Source: Thermoflexibacter ruber (GTDB lineage: Bacteria; Bacteroidota; Bacteroidia; Cytophagales; Thermoflexibacteraceae). From it: DNA of 64,000 nucleotides. Position 1 is the first letter of the stretch, and each line of letters opens with the position of its first letter. The stretch covers positions 62,001-126,000 of the forward strand of contig NZ_FONY01000006.1 of assembly GCF_900113045.1 (NCBI RefSeq), read 5' to 3'. The position numbers and the translations under genes were made by a program. Shown one piece after another: positions 43,588 to 52,765 of the stretch. Below the pieces are notes generated by a model that was given only the letters and a program-made list of their open reading frames with translations, was not told the origin of the DNA and made no database searches.

Positions 43588-44811
43588 CTACTTATTGGCT
43601 GTTTTCATCTCAGGTACTTTAATCTTAGCATTTTTGTCTATGCCTGATAAGATTTCTATATTGATACCATCAGAAATTCCTGTTTTTACCAAACGTTTTT
43701 CAAAGATTTGAGACTGTGAAGTTTCTACTTCTACGAACACGCTGTCTTTTTTACCAAACTGCAAGAAACTTTCTTTGATGGCTAATACACTATCTTTGTG
43801 GTCAAGAACGATGTCGGCATTGGCACTGTACCCTGCTCGGATAAAATCCTCTTGGCTGAGCAATACTTTTGCCTTGATTTGGAATTTGATTGCCCCTTCT
43901 TCTGTAACGCCTTTGGGCGAGATAAACTCCAATTTAGCTTTGAAAACTTTGTCAGGAATCGCTCCTACGGTCAAGTTCAAGTCCATACCTTCTTTGATTT
44001 TTCCTACTTCCGACTCATCTACTTTCCCCTCGAAAAGCAAGCTATTCATGTCTGCTACAATCGCAATCGTAGTGCCTTCATTAAAGTTATTGCGTTCTAT
44101 TACCGAGCTACCTACTTTTACAGGTACGTCTAGCACCATTCCGTCCACCGTAGAGTAAATTTCGTTGGCGATGCGTCCAGAGTTTTGCAACACATTTTGG
44201 CGGGTAATATCCAAGCCTCTTTCTGCTCTTTCCCATTCTTCTTTTCTCATGTTGTACTCTGTCAAGGCACGCTGATATTCTTGTTGGGAAATAGCTTTTT
44301 GGGCTAATAGTTTTTCTTGACGCTCTTTCTCGATGCGTGCATTTTCAAAACTTACCTTAGCGGTTTCTACAGCTCGCTCTCCTTCGTTGATAGTTCTTAG
44401 GTCATTGTTTTTACCTGATAAGTTCTGAACTACTCTTACTTTGGCGATGAGCTGCCCTGCTTTTACGCTTTCCCCAGCTTCTACATACAAGGCTTCGATG
44501 ATGCCCGAAACTTGGGGTTTTATTTGTACCTCGCGCTTTGGAAGGATAGAACCTGTGGCTACCGTTTTCTTGGTAATGCTGGTAATAAACGGAGTTTCTG
44601 TCTTATAAATGGTTTTTGGAGTGCTTGATTTATTGACAAAATAATAAATTAGCCAAATCGTCCCTGCGGTAAAACCAATTAAAAAGAGGGCTAAAAATGC
44701 TTTTTTCAGTACCCCACCAATAGAGAGGCTTTTTTTAGGCGTTCTTTCTTGCATAGGCACTTCTTTTACGCCGTTTTGCTTTTTTTCCAAAATGATTTCT
44801 GTGGTTTCCAT
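43588..44811 (-). CDS. HlyD/RND-type periplasmic adaptor subunit
   Basis: 407 residues. Membrane-fusion protein of a tripartite efflux or ABC-type export system. A Lys-rich cytoplasmic N-terminus leads to one membrane helix (about 35-57, AFLALFLIGFTAGTIWLIYY). Then come the lipoyl half (VQIKPQVSGIIEALYVEAGESVKAGQLIAKV), a helical hairpin (about 120-200, AVETAKVSFENARIEKERQE), the return lipoyl strand IYSTVDGMVLDVPVKVGSSV and beta-barrel domains (IVADMNSLLFEGKVDESEVG). The arrangement is that of MacA/HlyD adaptors. No permease, ATPase or outer-membrane factor is adjacent within 1 kb, so partners are elsewhere. The next gene on the same strand lies 67 bases upstream. Confidence 0.88.
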   Translation of the reverse strand: METTEIILEKKQNGVKEVPMQERTPKKSLSIGGVLKKAFLALFLIGFTAGTIWLIYYFVNKSSTPKTIYKTETPFITSITKKTVATGSILPKREVQIKPQVSGIIEALYVEAGESVKAGQLIAKVRVVQNLSGKNNDLRTINEGERAVETAKVSFENARIEKERQEKLLAQKAISQQEYQRALTEYNMRKEEWERAERGLDITRQNVLQNSGRIANEIYSTVDGMVLDVPVKVGSSVIERNNFNEGTTIAIVADMNSLLFEGKVDESEVGKIKEGMDLNLTVGAIPDKVFKAKLEFISPKGVTEEGAIKFQIKAKVLLSQEDFIRAGYSANADIVLDHKDSVLAIKESFLQFGKKDSVFVEVETSQSQIFEKRLVKTGISDGINIEILSGIDKNAKIKVPEMKTANK

Positions 44812-44878
44812 GTAAAATCAGTTTAAGTCTTTTTGTTGTTATGTAAATGAATCGAATGTAAGTTTTTAGTTCTATCAG

Positions 44879-45283
44879 TTATCTTCTGTGTTGTTTTCCC
44901 ACATTGTTGTCCAGCATGGTATCTACCTTTTGTAGCATTTTACTCATCACAGATTTAAAGTTCTCCTCCAAAGGAACTTCTTGTGGCTTCTTAAAATGTG
45001 TACCATTCCATTGACCTTGATTTATATGAGTTTGCTTATTTTGCTGCTGCACTCTGAGGTAGTTTTCCATGAGCGTAGGGTCTGCGTTGGTAACGATGAC
45101 CTCTAAGTTTTCTAATCTCTGCCTAAGTTCTTCATTTTCAGCTTTTATTTGCAATAAGTCCTTATTGCTTAGGCTGTATTTACCTCTCCCTGTCAAAATC
45201 TGCAAACTTTTGATAAACGTCCAACTCAAAATGCCTATGATAGGAGTCCCAAAAATAAATGTAATTGCAATGATGTCTTCCAT
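44879..45283 (-). CDS. Small membrane protein with coiled coil
   Basis: 134 residues. One N-terminal membrane segment (about 4-27, IIAITFIFGTPIIGILSWTF) is followed by a predicted coiled coil (IKAENEELRQRLENLEVIV, about 45-65) and a polar tail rich in Gln, Asn and Lys. The layout resembles PspB-like or similar small regulators, but sequence identity is not evident and I do not name it. It precedes the adaptor gene by 67 bases on the same strand, so the two may share a transcript. Confidence 0.65.
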   Translation of the reverse strand: MEDIIAITFIFGTPIIGILSWTFIKSLQILTGRGKYSLSNKDLLQIKAENEELRQRLENLEVIVTNADPTLMENYLRVQQQNKQTHINQGQWNGTHFKKPQEVPLEENFKSVMSKMLQKVDTMLDNNVGKQHRR

Positions 45284-45630
45284 GTTACTTAATGCTTAAA
45301 AGTATTTTAACTGAGTTAATTGCCGTATAAATGATAACTATAATTTAGTATGAGCAGAATTTTACCTTTTCATTAAATTTTTTTAACACAATTAGCCAAT
45401 TAACATACCAACTAATTTAAAATTATGAAAATCAAATAGTTAAAATATTTATTTTTTATTCTAATGTTCAAAAACGAACAATAGGTTGTACGAGTAGGAA
45501 CGTTTTGAATCAAAGATGCAAGACAGTAGAAAAAGGTTGCTTGCAAAATAGAAGTTTAGGCTACATTTTAAAAATCAAACATTTTGACAAACATTTTGTA
45601 GTTTTGTATGCTTATAATTTTAAAGCCTCA

Positions 45631-45661
45631 CACCTAACAGGTTTCAAAAATCTGTTAGGTG
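45631..45661. repeat. AGGTTT-type palindrome upstream of ubiE
   Basis: CACCTAACAGGTTT-CAA-AAATCTGTTAGGTG, a 14-base stem with one G-T pair, extended by CTC/GAG outside. It lies 21 bases before ubiE, in the gap 45284-45682, which holds no other feature I can support. Confidence 0.8.
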
Positions 45662-45682
45662 CGAGCATAATCAAAAAATCCA

Positions 45683-46408
45683 ATGACCGTAGTACCGTAT
45701 AAAGACCAAAGCAAAAGCAAAAAAGAGCAAGTAGCTCAAATGTTTGATAATATCTCTCCCAAGTACGACCTCTTGAATCGAGTGTTGAGCATGGGTATAG
45801 ATGTTTCTTGGCGAAAAAAAGCGATTACAATGCTTGAAAAAGAGCAACCTAAACTCATCTTAGACGTAGCGACAGGCACAGCGGACTTTGCGTTGGAAGC
45901 CCTATCTTTGAATCCCGAGAAAATCATAGGGGTAGATATTTCCGAAGGAATGTTAAACCTTGGTAAAGAAAAAATTGCTAAGATGAACCTAAGCCATAAG
46001 ATAGAGCTACAAATGGGTGATTCTGAGCGACTTTTATTTGCTGATGAAACCTTTGATGCAGTGATTGTGTCTTTTGGGGTTCGCAACTTTGAAAATTTGG
46101 AAAAAGGTTTGCAAGATATATACAGGGTGTTGAAAAAAGGAGGAACATTGATTGTTTTAGAATTTTCTCAGCCACAAGGCTTTATCTTTAGCCGTTTGTA
46201 CCATTTTTACTCCAAATATATTTTACCGACCATAGGCAAGATAGTTTCCAAAGACGATGCCGCCTATACCTACCTGCCTGAGTCGGTCAAGGCTTTCCCT
46301 TTTGGCAAGGATTTTTTAGCTATTATGGAAAAAGTAGGCTTTACAAAAACAGAGGCAAAAGAATTGACCTTTGGCATAAGTTCGATATACAAAGGAAAGA
46401 AGGGGTAG
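45683..46408 (+). CDS. ubiE: Demethylmenaquinone methyltransferase
   Basis: 241 residues. Methylates demethylmenaquinone in the last step of menaquinone synthesis (MenG function; Bacteroidota use menaquinone). The family opening is seen: VAQMFDNISPKYDLLNRVLSMGID. The SAM site is ILDVATGTADFALEA, the acidic residue is in IGVDISEGML, and VIVSFGVRNFENLEKGLQDIYRVLKKGG (split by its loop) and the C-terminal YLPESVKAFP are standard UbiE/COQ5 motifs. It is cytoplasmic and membrane-associated. The porT gene follows 162 bases downstream on the same strand, a neighbourhood I know from other Bacteroidota. Confidence 0.95.
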   Translation: MTVVPYKDQSKSKKEQVAQMFDNISPKYDLLNRVLSMGIDVSWRKKAITMLEKEQPKLILDVATGTADFALEALSLNPEKIIGVDISEGMLNLGKEKIAKMNLSHKIELQMGDSERLLFADETFDAVIVSFGVRNFENLEKGLQDIYRVLKKGGTLIVLEFSQPQGFIFSRLYHFYSKYILPTIGKIVSKDDAAYTYLPESVKAFPFGKDFLAIMEKVGFTKTEAKELTFGISSIYKGKKG

Positions 46409-46570
46409 GCTCATACGTACCTGTACTTGATATTAAAACCATAAAAATCCAAACTTTTAACTAAAAATTACATTAAAATTTGCACTATGGCATAAAATTT
46501 TACACTTTTATTAACTTTCAAAAGTTCTGAGCAAATTTTTTAAATTTTCAAGTAAAATCATTCAATATTA

Positions 46571-47281
46571 ATGACTTATTTCAGATTCTTTTTAATCGCA
46601 TTTGCCATAGTAAGTTTGTCCAATGCTACTTTTGCCCAACGCCAAAAAACTAAAAACTTACCTTTTTATGACGATAAAAAGTTGCACTATGGGTTCTTGA
46701 TAGGGCTTCATTATTCGCGCTTGCACATTCAGCGATATTCTGAACTTTTTGCTACTCGCGATGACTTGGATACGCTCAAAGCGGCCAACCCTATGATTTC
46801 TCCCGGATTTTCTTTAGGTATTATTACTAACTTTCGCTTAGGCAATGAGTTATGGAATTTACGCTTTTTGCCCAATGTTTCTTTTTATGAACGAAGTACC
46901 AAATATACTTTTGAGAAAGGGAGTGTTCTGACTGACCTTACAGAGTCGACTTTTATAGAACTTCCTGTCTTAGTAAAATACAAATCTATTCGCCGAAACA
47001 ACACACGCTTATACATGATAGGTGGCTTTTCTTACAATATCAAAGTGGCAGGGAAAAAGGAACTCATAGATACTCACCTCATTACCAAAGACAGCAACTT
47101 AGAAATTCAATACGGTTTTGGCTGGGATAGGTACTTAGATATGTTCAAGTTTGCTTTGGAAGTGCGTTTTTCGCATGGAATCCCCAATGTTTTGAGCATA
47201 GAAGATAGCAAGAAAAATCTTGCAGACCCTATTGGTAGGCTTACTACACACAAAGTTGCTTTGTTTTTGAATTTTGAGTAA
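46571..47281 (+). CDS. porT: PorT-family outer-membrane protein of the type IX secretion system
   Basis: 236 residues with a signal peptide (FFLIAFAIVSLSNATFAQ). The body is strand-rich with alternating hydrophobic residues and ends in VALFLNFE, typical of small outer-membrane barrels. The segments KKLHYGFLIGLHYSRLHI, SPGFSLGIITNFRLGNELWN and LRFLPNVSFYERSTKYTFE fit the PorT/SprT family required for T9SS secretion and gliding. The downstream position from ubiE agrees with the usual order. The identification rests on overall pattern and context. Confidence 0.85.
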   Translation: MTYFRFFLIAFAIVSLSNATFAQRQKTKNLPFYDDKKLHYGFLIGLHYSRLHIQRYSELFATRDDLDTLKAANPMISPGFSLGIITNFRLGNELWNLRFLPNVSFYERSTKYTFEKGSVLTDLTESTFIELPVLVKYKSIRRNNTRLYMIGGFSYNIKVAGKKELIDTHLITKDSNLEIQYGFGWDRYLDMFKFALEVRFSHGIPNVLSIEDSKKNLADPIGRLTTHKVALFLNFE

Positions 47282-47476
47282 AAGAAAAGATTATCTTTAC
47301 AAATACTTATCTGCTTTTTTGTAATAAAACATGGATTTTGGGGAGATTCATCAGTGGAAATTTGTCTAATCCGTAAAATCTGTGTTCCAAAATCATTATC
47401 TAAAAAGATAATAGACTAATTGAGTGATTATAACCAAGAATAAGCAATATATTTTTCACTATCAACTCAAAACAAT

Positions 47477-48352
47477 ATGTATCAAGAACCAATGTTAAAA
47501 GACAACGCCTTGAAAGACAAAGTAATATTAGTTACAGGAGGCGGAACAGGCTTGGGGAGGTCTATGAGCAGGTACTTCCTCCAACTTGGAGCAAAAGTAG
47601 TCATTGCCAGCCGTAAATTAGATGTATTAGAGCAGACAGCAAAAGAATTGGCAGAGGAAACAGGCGGAGAAGTGCTGCCTCTGGAATGTGATGTCAGGGA
47701 TTACCTAAAAGTAGAAAAAACTTTACAAGCCATTTTAGAAAAATGGGGAAAAATAGATGTATTGGTAAATAATGCAGCAGGAAATTTTATTAGCCCTACT
47801 GAAAGACTATCTGCCAAAGCTTTTGACACTATTATAGGCATTGTTTTACAGGGGACTTATAATTTTACCTTAGCTATAGGGAAGCATTGGATAGAGCAAA
47901 AACAAAAAGGCACTATTCTTAACATAGTTACTACTTATGCTTGGACAGGCTCGGCGTATGTAGTGCCTTCTGCTTGTGCCAAAGCGGGAGTACTTGCGCT
48001 TACTCGCTCTTTGGCCGTAGAGTGGGCAAAATATGGGATTCGCTCTAATGCCATTGCTCCTGGTCCTTTCCCTACAAAGGGGGCATGGGATAGGCTTTTT
48101 CCTGAAAATCTTAGAGAAATGATGAAAATAGAAAAGAAAATACCCGTGGGGCGTGTAGGGGAGCATCAGGAGTTAGCTAACTTAGCGGCTTATTTGGTTT
48201 CAGATTTTAGTGCTTACGTAAATGGAGAAGTCATTACGATTGACGGTGGTGAGTGGTTAAAAGGAGCAGGAGAGTTTAATTACTTAGATATGCTTACCCC
48301 TGAAATGTGGGAAATGGCAGAGAAGATGGTCAGGAGTGCGAGAGGTAGTTAG
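47477..48352 (+). CDS. SDR-family enoyl-CoA/2,4-dienoyl-CoA reductase-like oxidoreductase
   Basis: 291 residues. NAD(P)-binding motif VTGGGTGLGRSMSRYF and VNNAAGNF are of the SDR type. The usual YxxxK catalytic motif appears as SACAK, without the Tyr, which is the state in the 2,4-dienoyl-CoA reductase/PECR branch; VNNAAGNFISP and SLAVEWAKYGIRSNAIAPGP also point there. The likely role is reduction of unsaturated fatty acyl-CoA. The alternative ATG five codons in (MLKDNAL) is also plausible. Monocistronic, ending at a strong terminator. Confidence 0.85.
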   Translation: MYQEPMLKDNALKDKVILVTGGGTGLGRSMSRYFLQLGAKVVIASRKLDVLEQTAKELAEETGGEVLPLECDVRDYLKVEKTLQAILEKWGKIDVLVNNAAGNFISPTERLSAKAFDTIIGIVLQGTYNFTLAIGKHWIEQKQKGTILNIVTTYAWTGSAYVVPSACAKAGVLALTRSLAVEWAKYGIRSNAIAPGPFPTKGAWDRLFPENLREMMKIEKKIPVGRVGEHQELANLAAYLVSDFSAYVNGEVITIDGGEWLKGAGEFNYLDMLTPEMWEMAEKMVRSARGS

Positions 48353-48391
48353 TGGGTAGTATTTTTTTCAAGTTAGAATGTCCAAATCAAG

Positions 48392-48431
48392 ACACATTTA
48401 CAAAGCATAAAGCCTTGTAAATGTGTTTTTT
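48392..48431 (+). terminator. Terminator between the SDR gene and recQ
   Basis: Arms ACACATTTACAA (48392-48403) and TTGTAAATGTGT (48415-48426), perfect over 12 bases, followed by a run of T. The inner part (AGCATAAAGCC) continues the stem in part. Confidence 0.9.
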
Positions 48432-50644
48432 TATAAAGCTACTTCTGATAGGAATTTAATCCTCATGAGCCTCAATTCTTCTTCAGAGTATTCATCTTCG
48501 CCTAATTCTCCTAAGGCTACAGAAATGTTATCGGTTTCTGCCCCCATGAAGTAGTCGTAGATTTCTTGCTGCCTATCCTTGTCCATGATTTGATTGATAT
48601 AGTAGTCTAAGTTAAGCTTTGTTCCAGAGTAACAAATATGTTCAATCTCTTCTATGACTTCCTGCATACTTACTCCTTTGGCTTCACAGATTTCTTCTAA
48701 ATCTACCTTTCGGTCTATCTGTTGGATAATGAATATCTTAATTTTAGACTTATTGACCATAGATTTCACTACCACATCAGAAGCTGTTTCTATCTCGTTT
48801 TCTTCTACGTATTTGGAAATCAGTTCTACAAACTGTTTTCCAAATTTGCGGGCTTTGCCTTGACCCACTCCGTTGATTTGGGCTAACTCCTCCATGGTAG
48901 TTGGGTAAGTGGTCGCCATTTCTTCTAAGGAGGGGTCTTGGAAAATCACATAAGGAGGCAAGGACATTTGCTTAGCTACTTTTCTACGAAGTCCTTTGAG
49001 TAAGTCATAGAGAACCTCGTCATAAGAGCGAGTTTGAGGAAGATTGTTTTGCTCTACATCATCATCTTCACTTTCTGTATCGGAGTAATCGTGGTCTTTG
49101 GCAAAAGTAATAGGGGAAGGTCTTTGTAAGAACTTTTCTCCTTTTTCACCTATTTTTAGTACACCGATATTATCAATATCTTTGACCAAAAATTCGTAAA
49201 GGAGTGCCTGCCTTACCACCGATAACCATACTTTAGCATCTTCGTCTTTCCCCTTGCCGAATACAGGAAGCTGGGTATGTCCATAGCTTATGGCATATTC
49301 ATTTGCCACTCCTCTAATGACATCAACTAAATGCTCAGCATTAAATCTTTGCCCTGTTTTGATAGCAGTTTCTAATACTAAAATCAGTTTTTCTTTTGCT
49401 TCAAACAGTTTTTCTTTGGGGACATGACAGTTGTCGCAGCCTCCGCTTTCGTTGCACAAGTGGTCATCATATCTTTCTCCAAAATAGTGCAGCAACTGTC
49501 TGCGTCGGCATACAGAAGATTCTGCATACGAAGACATCTCTGCAAGCAGGTGTTTGGCATTATCTCTTTCGGTAACAGATTTATCTTTGTTGAATTTTTC
49601 TAACTTCAAGATGTCATTAGGGCTATAAAACATAAGGCAATGCCCCTCTAATCCGTCCCTACCTGCTCTTCCTGTTTCTTGATAATAGCCTTCTAAGGAT
49701 TTAGGTGTATCATAGTGAATTACAAAACGCACATCGGGCTTGTCTATACCCATACCAAAAGCAATAGTAGCGACAATCACGTCCACATCTTCGTTCAGAA
49801 ATGCGTCTTGGTTGTGCATTCTTACCTCTGCATCTAATCCCGCATGATAAGGTAAAGCCTTAATGTCATTGACTTTGAGAAACTCGGCAATTTCCTCTAC
49901 TTTTTTTCTGCTCAAGCAATAGACAATGCCTGACTTGCCTTTGTGCTGTTTGATGAACTTGATGAGTTGCTTTCGAGTATTGATTTTAGGCTTTACCTCA
50001 TAGTGCAAGTTAGGACGGTTGAAAGAGGAGATAAAAATATCTGCATCTTCCATTTGCAAGTTTTTCTGAATATCTAATTGCACTTTGGGCGTAGCTGTAG
50101 CGGTCAGGGCAATAATAGGAAATCTACCAATTTGGTCTATGATACTTTTGATTTTTCGGTATTCAGGTCTGAAATCGTGTCCCCACTCTGAAATACAGTG
50201 TGCCTCGTCTATGGCTACAAAAGAAACCTTAGCATTTTTCAAAAAGTTGATATTCTCTTCTTTGGTCAAAGACTCAGGGGCTACATAAAGCAGTTTTACC
50301 TCTCCACTAAGGGTTTCTTTTTTTACTTTGGTAATTTCTGCTTTAGAAAGGGTCGAGTTTAAAAACTGTGCATTTACACCTAAGGCATTGAGTTGGTCGA
50401 CTTGATTTTTCATCAAGGCAATCAAAGGAGAAATCACTATTGCCGTACCTTCCAATACTACCGCAGGAAGTTGGTAACACAAAGACTTACCTGCCCCTGT
50501 GGGCATAATGACAAATGTATTCTTTTTTGCAAATACGTTCTTAATAATTGCCTCTTGATTTCCTCGAAATTGGGTATAGCCAAAAACAGATTTGAGGCTC
50601 TCTTTTAACGTCGACGTAACGTCTTTCTCTAAGGTCTGTGTCAT
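48431..50644 (-). CDS. recQ: ATP-dependent DNA helicase RecQ
   Basis: I chose ATG 50644 (737 residues, MTQTLEKDVTSTLKESLKSV); the frame is open 43 codons upstream but that part does not fit the family. 3'-5' helicase in recombination and repair. Motifs in order: FGYTQFRGNQEAIIKNV (Q-motif region), MPTGAGKSLCYQLPA (Walker A), FVAIDEAHCISEWGHDFRPEY (DExH and aromatic loop), IALTATATPKVQLDI, YYQETGRAGRDGLEGHCLMF. The zinc-binding part follows (CRRRQLLHYFGE and CDNCHVP), then a winged helix, then an HRDC domain (LRRKVAKQMSLPPYVIFQDPSL). A helical C-terminal extension is rich in Glu. Longer than E. coli RecQ by about 130 residues, as is usual in Bacteroidota. Confidence 0.96.
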   Translation of the reverse strand: MTQTLEKDVTSTLKESLKSVFGYTQFRGNQEAIIKNVFAKKNTFVIMPTGAGKSLCYQLPAVVLEGTAIVISPLIALMKNQVDQLNALGVNAQFLNSTLSKAEITKVKKETLSGEVKLLYVAPESLTKEENINFLKNAKVSFVAIDEAHCISEWGHDFRPEYRKIKSIIDQIGRFPIIALTATATPKVQLDIQKNLQMEDADIFISSFNRPNLHYEVKPKINTRKQLIKFIKQHKGKSGIVYCLSRKKVEEIAEFLKVNDIKALPYHAGLDAEVRMHNQDAFLNEDVDVIVATIAFGMGIDKPDVRFVIHYDTPKSLEGYYQETGRAGRDGLEGHCLMFYSPNDILKLEKFNKDKSVTERDNAKHLLAEMSSYAESSVCRRRQLLHYFGERYDDHLCNESGGCDNCHVPKEKLFEAKEKLILVLETAIKTGQRFNAEHLVDVIRGVANEYAISYGHTQLPVFGKGKDEDAKVWLSVVRQALLYEFLVKDIDNIGVLKIGEKGEKFLQRPSPITFAKDHDYSDTESEDDDVEQNNLPQTRSYDEVLYDLLKGLRRKVAKQMSLPPYVIFQDPSLEEMATTYPTTMEELAQINGVGQGKARKFGKQFVELISKYVEENEIETASDVVVKSMVNKSKIKIFIIQQIDRKVDLEEICEAKGVSMQEVIEEIEHICYSGTKLNLDYYINQIMDKDRQQEIYDYFMGAETDNISVALGELGEDEYSEEELRLMRIKFLSEVAL

Positions 50645-50849
50645 CTTCTGTCGTCGTTTTAAGTAAAAAAACATCCTCTTGATTTGCTGTATTTCTTTAT
50701 TTATACTCAGCAAAAATATTTTGCTTTCAAAATATAATCTAATGAAAGGGAAAACAAAAAATCCCTCTTTCATAAAAATCAGCTAAGTGTGAGTATAAAT
50801 TACAGAAAAGTAAAAAATGTAAATGTTTTGAGATTTGATTTGTAAAATA

Positions 50850-51083
50850 TTAAACTAATAATTTATCTATTTCTTTTGCCAATGTACGGTCTTTGTCTGT
50901 AACGATATTACCTGCATCATGAGTACTAAGTCTGATTTGAACTCTGTTGTATATGTTTGTCCACTCTGGATGGTGGTTCATTTTCTCAGCGATAAAAGCC
51001 ACTTTGGTCATAAAGCCAAATGCCTCTATGAAGTCTTTGAAAGTAAAAGTTTTGATTAATTGGTTGTTTTCTTCTTGCCACAT
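50850..51083 (-). CDS. Pterin-4a-carbinolamine dehydratase
   Basis: 77 residues, close to the short form of the family. It dehydrates 4a-hydroxytetrahydrobiopterin, which recycles pterin cofactor of aromatic hydroxylases, and also acts in other pterin routes. The active-site motif is seen: [20 protein letters not shown] with the His pair before Pro-Glu-Trp, then [17 protein letters not shown] with the second conserved His and Asp. It is cytoplasmic. No phenylalanine hydroxylase gene is near. The gene is downstream of nothing on its strand within 200 bases and is probably monocistronic. Confidence 0.92.
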   Translation of the reverse strand: MWQEENNQLIKTFTFKDFIEAFGFMTKVAFIAEKMNHHPEWTNIYNRVQIRLSTHDAGNIVTDKDRTLAKEIDKLLV

Positions 51084-51285
51084 ATTTTGCTAAGTTTAGG
51101 GTAAATATAGTAAAATCTCTGTAAATAATTATCAAAAAAAAAAGTATAAAAAATTGTATAAAAAAATAAACCCTTTAAAACTTTGAAATTTTAAAAGATT
51201 TGATTATATGTGCTTTGAAAACCCTTCTTAGTTAAAATTTGCTTTTTTTCAGTGTTATGTAATCTCAAACAAAACCAATACTATT

Positions 51286-52680
51286 ATGAAGAAATACCTA
51301 TATTTTTTACTTCTTTTTCTTACACAAGTTATCTGGGCGCAAAAAAATACTCCTAAACCAAACATCATCTATATTCTCATGGACGACTTGGGTATTGAGG
51401 AAATAGCACCTTATGGAAACACTATTTTTAAGACTCCTCACTTGACCAAAATGGCTCAGGAAGGCATGAAATTTTCCAAGCATTACGCAGGAACTTCAGT
51501 ATGCGCCCCTTCGCGATGTGCTTTGATGACGGGTAAGCATACAGGCAACTGCGAAGTAAGAGGAAACAAACAAGCCATCCCTCACGGACAAATGCCTATA
51601 TCAGACCAGACTCTAACCGTAGCCGAACTACTCAAGCAAGCAGGTTATCAAACTTTTTTATCTGGAAAATGGGGATTAGGCATTGAGGGAACCTCAGGCG
51701 AACCTACCAAGCAAGGTTTTGATGCTTATTATGGATTTTTAGACCAAATCCTTGCTCATAATAACTTTCCTGAATATTTGCTGAGAAATGGGCAAAAAGA
51801 ATATCTGAAAAATAAAGTTATCTGGGAACCTACTCAAACTACATGGAGTAGAGGTTTAGGAAGTTATACCCCAGAGGAGAACAAAGCAGAATATGCAAAC
51901 GATTTATTTACCCAAGAAGGCTTGAAGTTTATAGAAGAATATGCAAGCAAAAAACCTTTTTTCCTTTATCTTGCTTATACTTTGCCTCATAACAATGGCG
52001 AAGCACCCAAAGAAATCCGCTTCCAATCGCCTACTTTGAAACCTTATGAAAATGAGGACTGGACAGAATTGGAAAAAAACTATGCCGCTACGATTAGCCG
52101 AATGGACGATTATATAGGTCAGATTATGCAAAAATTAGAGAAAAAAGGTATTGCAGAAAATACCATCATCTTTTTCTCAAGCGACAACGGCTCTACGGAA
52201 GATATACCAGAAAGGTTTGTGCAAAAAAACAGGTACAGAGGTTTTAAGCGAAGCCCCTACGAAGGTGGGATTCTGGCTCCTTTGTTAGTTTGCTGGGAAG
52301 GCAAAATCAAGAAAGGTGGCATTTCTGATTTTCCTACGGCTCAGTGGGATTTTCTGCCGACTGCTTGTGAATTGGCTGGGGTAGCACCACCCAAAGACAT
52401 AGACGGCATTTCCATTGTACCAACTTTAACGGGGAAAAAACAGATAAAACGCAAAACTAATATGTATTGGGAATTTCACGAACAAGGAGGTTGGCAGGCA
52501 CTGCAAGAAGGCGACTACAAACTCATTTATTTTGTAAAAAAACAAGTCTATGAACTTTATAACTTAAAAAAAGATACAGGTGAAAAAAATAACTTGGTAA
52601 ACCAAGAACCTGAAATCTTTGAAAAAATGAAAAAGAAACTTCACAACGCTCGTTCAGAGTCAAGTACATTTAATTTTTAG
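51286..52680 (+). CDS. Exported sulfatase with formylglycine motif
   Basis: 464 residues with a signal peptide (YLYFLLLFLTQVIWAQ). Type I sulfatase. Calcium ligands in PNIIYILMDDLG (Asp33, Asp34). Cys73 in CAPSRCALMTGKHTG is in the CxPSR context and is the residue converted to formylglycine, so an anaerobic or aerobic maturase must exist elsewhere. The later ligand segment is FFSSDNGS. Length and order match N-sulfoglucosamine/arylsulfatase relatives such as those in polysaccharide-degrading Bacteroidota. Substrate is unknown. The sugar isomerase-like gene follows 85 bases downstream on the same strand. Confidence 0.93.
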   Translation: MKKYLYFLLLFLTQVIWAQKNTPKPNIIYILMDDLGIEEIAPYGNTIFKTPHLTKMAQEGMKFSKHYAGTSVCAPSRCALMTGKHTGNCEVRGNKQAIPHGQMPISDQTLTVAELLKQAGYQTFLSGKWGLGIEGTSGEPTKQGFDAYYGFLDQILAHNNFPEYLLRNGQKEYLKNKVIWEPTQTTWSRGLGSYTPEENKAEYANDLFTQEGLKFIEEYASKKPFFLYLAYTLPHNNGEAPKEIRFQSPTLKPYENEDWTELEKNYAATISRMDDYIGQIMQKLEKKGIAENTIIFFSSDNGSTEDIPERFVQKNRYRGFKRSPYEGGILAPLLVCWEGKIKKGGISDFPTAQWDFLPTACELAGVAPPKDIDGISIVPTLTGKKQIKRKTNMYWEFHEQGGWQALQEGDYKLIYFVKKQVYELYNLKKDTGEKNNLVNQEPEIFEKMKKKLHNARSESSTFNF

Positions 52681-52765
52681 GATACTTGTTTCTCTCTATA
52701 AAATTTATTTACTTGGCAATGTATCTATAAAAGTTTTAATCACTCATAACCTAATTATAAACAAC

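Noticed and set aside
45505-45702. A 65-codon open frame upstream of ubiE
   Set aside because: It contains the palindrome at 45631, overlaps the ubiE start and shows no protein-like composition.
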